Of a stretch of 64,000 bases of DNA, positions 49,607 through 57,772 are shown piece by piece. The position numbers and the translations under genes were made by a program. Every line of letters starts with the position of its first letter. Position 1 is the stretch's first letter. The notes below the pieces were generated by a model that saw only the letters and a program-made list of their open reading frames with translations, searched no databases and was not told the DNA's origin. The stretch is from Flavobacterium sp. SUN052 (GTDB lineage: Bacteria; Bacteroidota; Bacteroidia; Flavobacteriales; Flavobacteriaceae), in the NCBI RefSeq assembly GCF_028867935.1, contig NZ_JAPQNS010000019.1, forward strand, positions 1-64,000, written 5' to 3'.

Positions 49607-52132
49607 GTGTTCCGAACGCTACGCCCACTTTTTACACTCTGTTTTGCCCTTTTTGTCTCGTCGCTCTTGGCTCAGGTTCCCTACGGACCTGTCAAACCAA
49701 CTCCAACCGGCGAAATTCTCTCGAATCTTAAAAAACTAAACGTCGTCGGGTCGGTGCTGTACATCGCAGCCCACCCCGACGACGAAAATACGCTGCTGCT
49801 CGCCTATATGGCTAAAGATCGACTGGTGCGGACCGGTTATCTGTCGCTCACGCGGGGCGACGGCGGGCAGAATCTTATTGGTCCTGAACAGGGTGAGTAC
49901 ATCGGTCTCATTCGTACGCAGGAGCTTCTGGCAGCAAGGCGTGTGGATGGACCGGAGCAGTTTTTTAGCCGGGCTTACGACTTCGGGTTTTCTAAATCGA
50001 CCGATGAGGCCGTACGCACCTGGGGACAAAATCAGGTTCTTGCCGATGTGGTCTGGCGCATTCGCACGTTTCAACCTGACGTAATTATTACCCGTTTTCC
50101 GCCCGATGCCCGCGCTGGTCACGGACACCACAGTGCATCGGGTTATTTGGCTGAGGAAGCGTTCAAAATTGCTAATGACCCCACGAAGTTTCCGGAGCAA
50201 TTGGCCTATACAAAGCCCTGGCAGCCCAAACGGGTTATGTGGAACGTGTTTATTCCAAGCGCGTTTATGAGCAACAAAAAGCCCGATGAAGCGGGCAATC
50301 TGGTCGGTATCGAAACGGGTCTGTTCAACTCGTTGCTGGGTAAATCATACGGTGAAGTTGCGGCCGAAAGCCGGAGCCAGCACAAAAGTCAGGGATTTGG
50401 TGTGGCAGCCAACCGGGGCGCCCGCATCGATTATTTGCTCACTAAAAACGGCGATCCCATGCAGCAGGACCCGTTTGATGGCGTTGACGTAACCTGGAAA
50501 CGGATTAAAAATAGTGAGGCTGTTCAGACGCAGGTAAACCAACTAATTGCCCAGTTCAAACCCGAGCGACCAGCCGCTTCAGTACCCGCGCTGGTTCAAC
50601 TTCACCGGGCCATTAATCAGTTAGATACCACCAACATCAACGTTCGGGCCAAGCGGCAGGAAGTTGAAGGATTAATTCAACAATGCCTGGGCTTGTGGTT
50701 TGAGTCGAACCCAACTGATTATGCAGTTGCCGCCGGCGAACGGATCAGATTGAATACAACAGTTGTAGGTCGCACCAGCGATGTGCCGGTTCGGCTTATC
50801 AGTGTTCGTTATCCGGCCATTGGGCGCGACAGTACCCTTAACCTGGATTTGAAAGCCAATGAGGTGGTGCCGCTGCCTGCTACGCTCGCTATACCCGCCA
50901 ACCAACCTATTTCGCAACCCTACTGGCTCGAAAAACCATTGGTGAAAGGGCTGTTTCAGGTTAGTGATCAACGGTTGATTGGCTTGCCCGAAAACCCGGC
51001 TGCCTTGACAACACAATTTACATTCAGTATTGCAGGTCAGACGTTTACATTTACCCGTCCTTGGGTCTACAAATCGGTTGACCCTGTTGACGGGGAGATT
51101 TACCGGCCTTTTGTGGTACAGCCAGAAGTAATGACCAATGTTGCTGAGAAAGTCTATGTTTTCGCCGACAATGCTCCAAAAACGGTAGAAACCGTAGTGA
51201 AAGCAGGCCGTGCTGGAGTTTCGGGAACACTGGCATTGTCGGCCCCGGCGGGCTGGCAAATCAGCCCTGCTCAGGCTTCGTTCGATCTGAAAGAAAAGGG
51301 ACAGGAACAACGGCTGTTGTTTACGGTAACGCCTTCGGGCAAAGCAAGTGACGTGAAGCTTCAGGCGGTGGCAACAACAAGCGCCGGGCAGTTTTCGCGT
51401 GGGGTGCGGCTGGTGGAATACAAGCACATTCCGACGCAGACCAACTTCCCAACCAGCGACGCCAAACTGGTTCGCCTGGATGTAAAAACGACCGCCAAAC
51501 AAATTGGCTACATCATGGGAGCAGGTGACGAAGTACCCATCGCGCTTCGTCAGATGGGTTGCACAGTAACCATGCTCGGCCAGACCGAACTCGACAAAGA
51601 CCTGAGCCGGTTCGATGCAATTGTGGTAGGTGTTCGGGCTTACAATACCGAAGATTACCTGAAATCGTACCAGCCAAAACTGATGCAGTATGTGCAGAAC
51701 GGTGGTACCATGATTGTTCAGTATGTGACAGCTGGCGGAGGGGGTGTTGTAGCGAATGGGCTCAAGGTGAATCAAATGGGGCCTTTTCCGTTCACCGTTA
51801 GCCGCGACCGCATCACCGAAGAAGATGCTCCTGTAACGTTTCTAAACCCGCAACACCCCTTACTCAATAAGCCAAATAAAATCACAGACGCCGATTTTGC
51901 TGACTGGATTCAGGAACGTGGCATTTACTTCGCAGTAGACTTCGACAAAGCCTACGAGCCCATTTTTAGCATGGCCGACACGGGCGAAGCGGCTAAAAAC
52001 GGCAGTCTGATCTACGCCAAATACGGCAAAGGTCACTATATGTACACAGGACTGGTGTTCTTTCGCGAACTGCCAGCGGGCGTGCCGGGTGCCTATCGAC
52101 TGTTGGCCAATATGCTTTCGGTTGGTAAATGA
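49607..52132 (+). CDS. Secreted PIG-L family deacetylase with C-terminal domains
   Basis: An 841-residue exported protein. The open frame reaches back to 49499 inside the esterase gene. No ATG precedes the signal peptide, so GTG 49607 (VFRTLRPLFTLCFALFVSS, ending LLAQ) is chosen. The zinc-binding PIG-L/LmbE motif AAHPDDENTLL is at about residue 50, with the second half TRFPPDARAGHGHHSASG supplying the His-x-x-His zinc site. Such enzymes remove acetyl groups from N-acetylglucosaminyl compounds. Residues after about 300 form Ig-like/NEW3-type beta domains (PAGWQISPAQASFDLKEKG) and a glutamine-amidotransferase-like end (RFDAIVVGVRAYNTED). The neighbouring esterase supports a role in glycan deacylation. 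Confidence 0.8.
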   Translation: MFRTLRPLFTLCFALFVSSLLAQVPYGPVKPTPTGEILSNLKKLNVVGSVLYIAAHPDDENTLLLAYMAKDRLVRTGYLSLTRGDGGQNLIGPEQGEYIGLIRTQELLAARRVDGPEQFFSRAYDFGFSKSTDEAVRTWGQNQVLADVVWRIRTFQPDVIITRFPPDARAGHGHHSASGYLAEEAFKIANDPTKFPEQLAYTKPWQPKRVMWNVFIPSAFMSNKKPDEAGNLVGIETGLFNSLLGKSYGEVAAESRSQHKSQGFGVAANRGARIDYLLTKNGDPMQQDPFDGVDVTWKRIKNSEAVQTQVNQLIAQFKPERPAASVPALVQLHRAINQLDTTNINVRAKRQEVEGLIQQCLGLWFESNPTDYAVAAGERIRLNTTVVGRTSDVPVRLISVRYPAIGRDSTLNLDLKANEVVPLPATLAIPANQPISQPYWLEKPLVKGLFQVSDQRLIGLPENPAALTTQFTFSIAGQTFTFTRPWVYKSVDPVDGEIYRPFVVQPEVMTNVAEKVYVFADNAPKTVETVVKAGRAGVSGTLALSAPAGWQISPAQASFDLKEKGQEQRLLFTVTPSGKASDVKLQAVATTSAGQFSRGVRLVEYKHIPTQTNFPTSDAKLVRLDVKTTAKQIGYIMGAGDEVPIALRQMGCTVTMLGQTELDKDLSRFDAIVVGVRAYNTEDYLKSYQPKLMQYVQNGGTMIVQYVTAGGGGVVANGLKVNQMGPFPFTVSRDRITEEDAPVTFLNPQHPLLNKPNKITDADFADWIQERGIYFAVDFDKAYEPIFSMADTGEAAKNGSLIYAKYGKGHYMYTGLVFFRELPAGVPGAYRLLANMLSVGK

Positions 52133-52139
52133 TAATTTG

Positions 52140-52170
52140 GAACACGGATTATTCAATGTAATCCGTGTTC
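52140..52170. terminator. Hairpin between convergent PIG-L and Lrp genes
   Basis: GAACACGGATT (52140-52150) and its exact complement (52160-52170) flank a 9-base loop. It sits seven bases after the PIG-L stop and eight bases from the Lrp stop. It is likely a bidirectional terminator and a minimal relative of the GAACGCGGAT repeat. Confidence 0.65.
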
Positions 52171-52178
52171 TAACTGTT

Positions 52179-52634
52179 TTACACCGGCACAACGGTTGTG
52201 TTTTTCACTTCATCCATTACAAAGAAGCTACTAATGTGCAGCACACCCGGAATTACGGAGAACTTCTCCTGGTAAAACTGGTTATAGTGATCCATGTCGC
52301 GCACAATCACCTTAAGCAGATAATCGAATGAGCCCGAAACGAGGTTGCATTCCAATACTTCCTGCAACTGCCGTACGACCTCATTGAAATGAGCAAACGT
52401 GTCTCGGGTTTGCTTGTCCAGTGATACCTGGCAATAAACCGTAAGCAGATTACCCAGTTTCCGGCGGTTCACAATGGCCACATAACGGTCAATATAGCCA
52501 TCGCGCTCCAGGCGTTTGATGCGTTCGTGAACGGGTGTTTTGGAAAGATTAATCTGCTGGCCAATCTCCTGATTGGTCAAATGCGCGTTGTCCTGAAGTA
52601 GGGCAATAATCTGCCGGTCGGTTCTGTCGAGCAT
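52179..52634 (-). CDS. Lrp/AsnC-family transcriptional regulator
   Basis: A 151-residue regulator. The N-terminal winged helix is LDRTDRQIIALLQDNAHLTN followed by QEIGQQINLSKTPVHERIKRLERDGYI; the C-terminal half is the RAM/AsnC ligand-binding domain (VYCQVSLDKQ, ECNLVSGSFDYLLKVIVRDM). Members sense amino acids. It is divergent from the alanine dehydrogenase gene with 187 bp between, the usual arrangement of an Ald regulator, so alanine-responsive control of ald is likely. Confidence 0.88.
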   Translation of the reverse strand: MLDRTDRQIIALLQDNAHLTNQEIGQQINLSKTPVHERIKRLERDGYIDRYVAIVNRRKLGNLLTVYCQVSLDKQTRDTFAHFNEVVRQLQEVLECNLVSGSFDYLLKVIVRDMDHYNQFYQEKFSVIPGVLHISSFFVMDEVKNTTVVPV

Positions 52635-52774
52635 GGTATAAATGGCAAAGCGACTGATATTCTGTTTCCACTACGTAATTATACGGCTTTCAAGACTATT
52701 TTCTGGTTATTAGGCCAGTTTATAGATCAAGAGTCTGATTTTTCTATCATTTATAGAAATTAATAGCATTGCTG

Positions 52775-52782
52775 TAATTTTG
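52775..52782 (+). promoter_or_regulatory. -7 box TAATTTTG upstream of ald
   Basis: Exact TAnnTTTG match 39 bases before ATG 52822, placed in the ald/Lrp divergent spacer. No -33 TTG at the standard spacing is seen, which would fit a promoter that needs an activator such as the adjacent Lrp-type protein. Confidence 0.5.
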
Positions 52783-52821
52783 TACCATCGGATTACACTT
52801 CATCAAATCAGCCTTATAAAC

Positions 52822-53955
52822 ATGGTTATCGGCGTTCCCAAAGAAATTAAAAACAATGAGAACCGCGTGGCCCTTACGCCAGCGGGCGTGGCCGAATTGC
52901 GCAAAAACGGCCATACAGTTTATGTGCAGGTAAATGCGGGTGAAGACAGCGGCTTCGAAGACGAAGAATACATTGCGGCTGGCGCCACTATGTTGCCTAC
53001 TATCGAAGAAGTTTACGGCATTGCCGAAATGATCATGAAGGTGAAGGAGCCAATTGCTTCTGAATACAATCTGATCAAACAAAATCAACTGCTGTTCACC
53101 TATTTTCACTTTGCGTCGTCGGAAGAACTGACCCACGCTATGATCGAAAGAGGGGCAGTTTGTCTGGCTTACGAAACAGTAGAGAAAAACGACCGGAGCT
53201 TGCCTCTGCTGGTGCCAATGTCAGAAGTAGCTGGTCGGATGGCAGTACAGGAAGGTGCAAAATACCTTGAAAAACCGCTTAAAGGTCGGGGCATTCTGCT
53301 TGGTGGCGTGCCGGGTGTGAAACCTGCCCGCGTGCTGATTCTGGGTGGTGGTATTGTGGGAACACAAGCGGCTAAAATGGCTGCTGGTTTAGGTGCTCAC
53401 GTTACCATTATGGACGTGAACTTGCAGCGGTTACGCTATCTCTCGGACATCATGCCTGAGAACGTAGATACCATGATGTCGAATGAATATAACATTCGGG
53501 CCGAAATTAAGCAGTCAGACCTGATTGTTGGAGCCGTATTGATTCCAGGAGCCAAAGCTCCTCACCTGATCACCCGCGACATGTTGAAAGAGATGCGGAC
53601 AGGAACAGTATTAGTGGATGTAGCTGTAGACCAGGGTGGTTGTATTGAAACGTGTTCGCCTACAACGCACGAAAACCCGACGTTTATAATCGATGGTGTG
53701 GTTCACTATTGCGTGGCCAACATGCCCGGTGCTGTACCTTACACTTCGACAGTAGCGCTTACGAACGCAACGCTTCCTTATGCATTGCAACTGGCCAACA
53801 AAGGCTGGCAGCAGGCTTGCCGCGAAAATACCGAACTCAAAGTCGGTCTCAACGTGGTAGAAGGTAAAGTGGTGTACAAAGGGGTGGCCGATGCCTGGAA
53901 CTTACCCCTGGTTGAGGTAGAAGAGTTATTGTGGCCGGAAGAAGAAATTGCATAA
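52822..53955 (+). CDS. ald: Alanine dehydrogenase
   Basis: A 377-residue NAD-dependent enzyme that oxidatively deaminates L-alanine to pyruvate and ammonia. The known active-site residues fall exactly where expected: R15, K75 (KVKEP), H96 (FTYFHFASS) and D270 (VDVAVDQGG). The dinucleotide-binding motif is VLILGGGIVGTQAAKMAAG. ATG 52822 gives MVIGVPKEIKNNENRVALTP, the family N-terminus; an upstream TTG frame to 52780 overlaps the -7 box and is rejected. It is divergently paired with the Lrp-type gene. The hairpin at 53989 follows. Confidence 0.95.
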   Translation: MVIGVPKEIKNNENRVALTPAGVAELRKNGHTVYVQVNAGEDSGFEDEEYIAAGATMLPTIEEVYGIAEMIMKVKEPIASEYNLIKQNQLLFTYFHFASSEELTHAMIERGAVCLAYETVEKNDRSLPLLVPMSEVAGRMAVQEGAKYLEKPLKGRGILLGGVPGVKPARVLILGGGIVGTQAAKMAAGLGAHVTIMDVNLQRLRYLSDIMPENVDTMMSNEYNIRAEIKQSDLIVGAVLIPGAKAPHLITRDMLKEMRTGTVLVDVAVDQGGCIETCSPTTHENPTFIIDGVVHYCVANMPGAVPYTSTVALTNATLPYALQLANKGWQQACRENTELKVGLNVVEGKVVYKGVADAWNLPLVEVEELLWPEEEIA

Positions 53956-53988
53956 CGATATAACCTAATACCTATAGATGTGGCATAA

Positions 53989-54018
53989 ATGGGCTGGCTC
54001 GGAAACGAGTCAGCCCAT
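53989..54018 (+). terminator. Terminator of ald
   Basis: A 13-bp stem (53989-54001 with 54006-54018, one G-T mismatch) closed by a GAAA tetraloop and followed by CTTGTTTT. It lies 33 bp after the ald stop. Confidence 0.8.
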
Positions 54019-54047
54019 CTTGTTTTACAATCCCTCAGTACAGATTA

Positions 54048-54293
54048 TTAAATGTCTGACTTTGTTTTGTCGTCGGCAGGTTTCGTCGTGGTTTTTTTCG
54101 TTTTATGGTGCGTCATTTTCTTGGTGGTCATTTTATGAGCCGCCATTTTATCTTTAGCCATTTTGCCTTCGCCCATTTTTGAAGAAGACATCTTATCCTT
54201 CTTCATTTTGTCATCCTGCATTTTGTCCTGAGCAATAAGTGCGGTTGACAATGTCATTGTGGCTACGAAAGCCAGAGTCATTAACTTTTTCAT
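54048..54293 (-). CDS. Secreted pentapeptide MXKDX repeat protein
   Basis: An 81-residue protein with signal peptide MKKLMTLAFVATMTLSTALIAQ. The rest is a run of short repeats spaced by five residues, DKMQD-DKMKK-DKMSS-SKMGE-GKMAK-DKM, matching the 'pentapeptide MXKDX repeat' family. It is followed by a Lys/Thr/His-rich basic tail. Mature protein is Lys- and Met-rich, unstructured, periplasmic or secreted. Family function is unknown; metal (Met/His) binding is a possible but unsupported guess. It is convergent with ald, whose terminator lies 30 bp away. Confidence 0.75.
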   Translation of the reverse strand: MKKLMTLAFVATMTLSTALIAQDKMQDDKMKKDKMSSSKMGEGKMAKDKMAAHKMTTKKMTHHKTKKTTTKPADDKTKSDI

Positions 54294-54592
54294 AAGAAAT
54301 CGATAGTTATACTAGGTGAATTTTTATTAAGTATGATAACAACTATATCGCCTATATAAAGTTATCACAAACTTATCCATAAATTATACCATTCACTTAA
54401 TCAACCCATTTGAGCTGAATGGCTGTACAACAAGACAGCAATTCTTTACGCTGATTTCGGACTAGTAATCACAGGCATCACCGAACTTGTGCACTCCTAG
54501 GAATCTTTGAGCATAGTCCAATTGCTGAAAACCCTATTTTTATGGACCTTTTAGCCATGTCCTCAGCGCGTACGCGAACCTCCGAAACCGCC

Positions 54593-56527
54593 ATGAAAAG
54601 AATTGTCTGCCTTACCCTGTTTCTGCTTTCTATTTCGCCCGCCAGATCAACCGCGCAACACTGGTACAAAGGCAACTTGCACACGCATTCGCTCTGGAGT
54701 GATGGCGACGATTACCCGGAGATGATTATGGACTGGTACAAAGCCAATGGCTACCAGTTTGTTGGCTTGTCGGACCACAACATCATACAGGACGTTGAAA
54801 AGTGGGTGAATGTACCCCGCCAGAAGGATCGTCGCCGAACCTTTGATCGGTATCTACGCACGTTTGGCCCTGATTGGGTCACCTATCAGAAAGGGGCGAA
54901 TGACTCTCTGAGAGTTCGGCTCAAGAAACTCGACGAATACCGGAGCTATTTCGACGAGCCCGGTAAATTCCTGATTATTAAAAGCGAAGAAGTATCGACT
55001 GGTTATCAGGGGAAACCCATTCACATGAACGTCACCAATGTGAAGAACCTGATTAAGCCCTTGCCCGGTAATAGTGTAGCCGACGTGATGCAGAACAACA
55101 TTGACATGGTGGTGGCGCAACGGCGGCTGACGGGTCAACCCATGTTCCCGCACATCAACCACCCCAACTTTTACTATGCAATTAAGGCAGAAGACCTGAT
55201 GCAGCTTCGGCACGAACGATTTTTTGAAGTATTCAATGGGCACCATCTGGTAAACAACTATGGCGACAGCACCCACGAAGGCACCGAGTCAATGTGGGAT
55301 AAAATCAACCTGCATTTTCTTCAGCAGGGGCGCCCACTTATGTATGGGCTAGGTACCGACGACAGTCATAACTATTACTTTTTCGGACCGACGTATAGCA
55401 ATTCTGGCCGGGCTTGGGTAATGGTGAATGCGCCTGAACTGACGCCAAAAGCCCTAATCGAAGCCATGGAAGCGGGCCGGTTTTATTCAAGTTCGGGCGT
55501 TACGCTGAAGCAACTGCCGCAGACTGGAAACTCATTAACTGTACGGGTACAAACGGAGCCTGATGTGACGTACCGCATCCAGTTTTTCGGTATTCGGAAA
55601 GGTCGTCAGCAAGCCGAACTGCTGCGCGAAGTAGCCGATACAGCGGCTACATTTACCCTGACGGATGATCTGTTACTGCTTCGGGCCAAGATCATTTCCA
55701 ACAAACCAAAATACAATCCGTTTATGCCGGGGGATCTGGAAACAGCCTGGACACAACCCATTACGTACTCCCAGGCACCTCAGCCGCTGGCTAGTGTAGT
55801 GCCGCTACCCAATGCCCACGCCCACAATGATTACGAGCAATCGCGACCGCTCTGGGATGCCCTCGATAACGGATTTACCAGCGTTGAAGCCGATGTTCAC
55901 CTGATTAACGATACCTTGTATGTGGCGCACGACAGACCTACATTTAGAAACCAGGCGGCAACGCTCGAGAATCTGTATCTTAAACCATTAGCGGAACGAG
56001 TACTCCAGAATGGCGGCCGACCGTTGGCGGGGTACACCGGTCCGTTTTACCTGATGATCGATGCTAAAACGCAGGCCGACAGTACGTACCGTGCTTTGTC
56101 GGCGGTTTTGCAACGCTACCGATCCCTGCTGACTACGGGCAAAAATCAATCGGGAGTTGTAACGATTGTGATGTCAGGGAATCGGCCGGTGCAAGCTATA
56201 GCAAAAGACAAAGGCCGCTTGCTGGGGCTCGACGGGCGGCCCGGCGATGTAGGTAAAGGCTATTCGCAGGCGGTTATGCCAATCATCAGCGACGCCTATT
56301 ACAACCAGCTTTCGTGGCGGGGAAAGGGTGATATGCCTAGTGAACAATTCCAAAAACTGCGTCAACTGGCCGATCAGGTGCATCGGGAGGGGAAAAAACT
56401 ACGACTTTGGGCTAGCCCTGAGGACCCGCTGGTGTGGGCAAAACTTCGCGAAGCAGGAGTCGATTTCCTCAGCACCGATCAACTGGAACTGGTCCGGGAT
56501 TTTTTGTTGAAAGGAGCAGGGAAGTAG
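54593..56527 (+). CDS. Secreted PHP-domain and GDPD/PI-PLC-like fusion protein
   Basis: A 644-residue exported protein. ATG 54593 starts the signal peptide (MKRIVCLTLFLLSISPARS); the longer frame to 54542 is not needed. Residues 25-350 form a PHP metallo-phosphoesterase domain (NLHTHSLWSDGDDYPEM, FVGLSDHN, GTDDSHNYYF). From about N407 (NAHAHNDYEQSRPLWDALDN) the protein shows a GDPD-like PI-PLC barrel (TSVEADVHLINDTLYVAHDR, FYLMIDAKT). In other bacteria the two parts are separate proteins. Both act on phosphoesters, so a two-enzyme extracellular phosphate scavenger is plausible. Substrates are unknown. Confidence 0.78.
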   Translation: MKRIVCLTLFLLSISPARSTAQHWYKGNLHTHSLWSDGDDYPEMIMDWYKANGYQFVGLSDHNIIQDVEKWVNVPRQKDRRRTFDRYLRTFGPDWVTYQKGANDSLRVRLKKLDEYRSYFDEPGKFLIIKSEEVSTGYQGKPIHMNVTNVKNLIKPLPGNSVADVMQNNIDMVVAQRRLTGQPMFPHINHPNFYYAIKAEDLMQLRHERFFEVFNGHHLVNNYGDSTHEGTESMWDKINLHFLQQGRPLMYGLGTDDSHNYYFFGPTYSNSGRAWVMVNAPELTPKALIEAMEAGRFYSSSGVTLKQLPQTGNSLTVRVQTEPDVTYRIQFFGIRKGRQQAELLREVADTAATFTLTDDLLLLRAKIISNKPKYNPFMPGDLETAWTQPITYSQAPQPLASVVPLPNAHAHNDYEQSRPLWDALDNGFTSVEADVHLINDTLYVAHDRPTFRNQAATLENLYLKPLAERVLQNGGRPLAGYTGPFYLMIDAKTQADSTYRALSAVLQRYRSLLTTGKNQSGVVTIVMSGNRPVQAIAKDKGRLLGLDGRPGDVGKGYSQAVMPIISDAYYNQLSWRGKGDMPSEQFQKLRQLADQVHREGKKLRLWASPEDPLVWAKLREAGVDFLSTDQLELVRDFLLKGAGK

Positions 56528-56595
56528 TATTTAGAGAATTTGAATGCGTTAATCTTGAGTACTGCTTATTAGGGATTCAGATGTAGGCAAGTCCT

Positions 56596-56714
56596 AAAAA
56601 TTGCTGACCTCACCGCTTCCGCATAGGGCTTCGACTCCGCTCAGCCTGACAGGGAGCGCACAAAATGCCTGTCAGGCTGAGCGGAGTCGAAGCCCACAAG
56701 CGTCAGCAATTTTT
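56596..56714. terminator. Nested long inverted repeat between convergent genes
   Basis: A perfect 28-bp stem (56626-56653 with 56668-56695, containing CTTCGACTCCGCTCAGCCTG) lies inside an outer 13-bp pair AAAAATTGCTGAC (56596-56608) and its complement (56702-56714). It ends in T-rich sequence on both strands. The GACTCCGCTCAG core is one I associate with a repeat found in many genomes. It probably ends both the PHP gene and the convergent dehydrogenase gene. Confidence 0.75.
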
Positions 56715-57723
56715 AATTAATCTCCTTTGGGCCATCATCAGTAGTAGCCAGTTTCTTTTTCACTACATCAGCCGGGTACTTCAGGGCGAGTCGGCGAATG
56801 TCGTAGCTGAACTCTTCGTAGGTTTCCTGCCAGAGTTTGGCTTCTTCGGGTGTGTAGTCGTAAAAGCCCTGCGCGTTCGAAACCCCTTTGCCGCCTGCCT
56901 GCACAATATCGTCGATGAGTTTGGGGACCTCTGTCTGGTTACTAAGGGTCGGGAATAGATCTTTCATAACGGTATGATAGGCTGGTACACCCGTCAGGTC
57001 CATCCACCGAAAAACACCAACCAGTGTCATCCAATAACCCGCGTTGTTCCGGCAAGCCCGGTCAACATCTTCAACCGTCGCATAACCGTTTTCGACCAGG
57101 TTAAAGGCCTCCCGATACATAGCGTACATCAGCCGGTTAGTGATAAAACCCCGAATGTCTTTACGAACCAGTGTTGGTTCTTTGCCCCAAAAATGAGATA
57201 GTTCGTAAAGCCATTCGGCGGTGGGCACATCGCTCAGATCGCCACAAATAATTTCCAGAAACCGGGTCGTATGCGATGGCTCAGACCAATGTAACCCCAA
57301 AAATCGCGCGGGCAACCGGACTTCGCGCTGAAGCAGACTAATTGGAATTGCGGACGTATTGCTGGTAATAATGGCGTCTTCAGCCACAACCGCTTCAATT
57401 TGGTCGTAGACCGATTTCTTGATCGCGATGTTTTCGAGCGTACACTCCATCACCACTTTACTTTCTCTCAGAAGGCCATAGTCTTCGGTGATCGTAAGTT
57501 GCTCAAGATATGACTCAGGGCTTTTCGTGAGCATCCCTTCCTGAAACGCTTTAGTCAAGTGCTCCCAAATGCGGGGCTCGGCAGTTACCATATCGACCGG
57601 AAGGGGTGCCACGGCCACCACCGGATGCCCCGACATCAGCAGGCAAGTTGTGATACTGCACCCCATCAACCCCAAGCCAACTACGCCCACGGGTATTTCT
57701 GCTGGATTCATTGGCGGGTTCAT
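56713..57723 (-). CDS. 3-hydroxyacyl-CoA dehydrogenase family protein
   Basis: A 336-residue NAD-dependent dehydrogenase starting at ATG 57723 (MNPPMNPAEIPVGVVGLGLMG). The Rossmann motif is GVVGLGLMGCSITTCLL. VMECTLENIAIKKSVYDQIE and IITSNTSAIPISLLQ are the 3-hydroxybutyryl-CoA dehydrogenase-like helix and catalytic Ser/Asn strand; HWSEPSHTTRFLEII carries the catalytic His region. The C-terminal 6-phosphogluconate-dehydrogenase-like domain has RGFITNRLMYAMYREAFNLVE. Related enzymes oxidise hydroxyacyl-CoA or, in some members, L-gulonate or lambda-crystallin-type polyols. The substrate is not fixed by sequence. The upstream frame to 57759 is not supported. Confidence 0.8.
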   Translation of the reverse strand: MNPPMNPAEIPVGVVGLGLMGCSITTCLLMSGHPVVAVAPLPVDMVTAEPRIWEHLTKAFQEGMLTKSPESYLEQLTITEDYGLLRESKVVMECTLENIAIKKSVYDQIEAVVAEDAIITSNTSAIPISLLQREVRLPARFLGLHWSEPSHTTRFLEIICGDLSDVPTAEWLYELSHFWGKEPTLVRKDIRGFITNRLMYAMYREAFNLVENGYATVEDVDRACRNNAGYWMTLVGVFRWMDLTGVPAYHTVMKDLFPTLSNQTEVPKLIDDIVQAGGKGVSNAQGFYDYTPEEAKLWQETYEEFSYDIRRLALKYPADVVKKKLATTDDGPKEIN

Positions 57724-57772
57724 GGTATGACTTAGGCTAGGGTTGCTTTTCACATACAATATCTAAAAGGCT

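Noticed and set aside
50672..51775. 367-residue antisense open frame inside the PIG-L gene
   Set aside because: Its translation is rich in His, Cys, Arg and Asn with no recognisable domain, typical of a shadow of a GC-biased gene.
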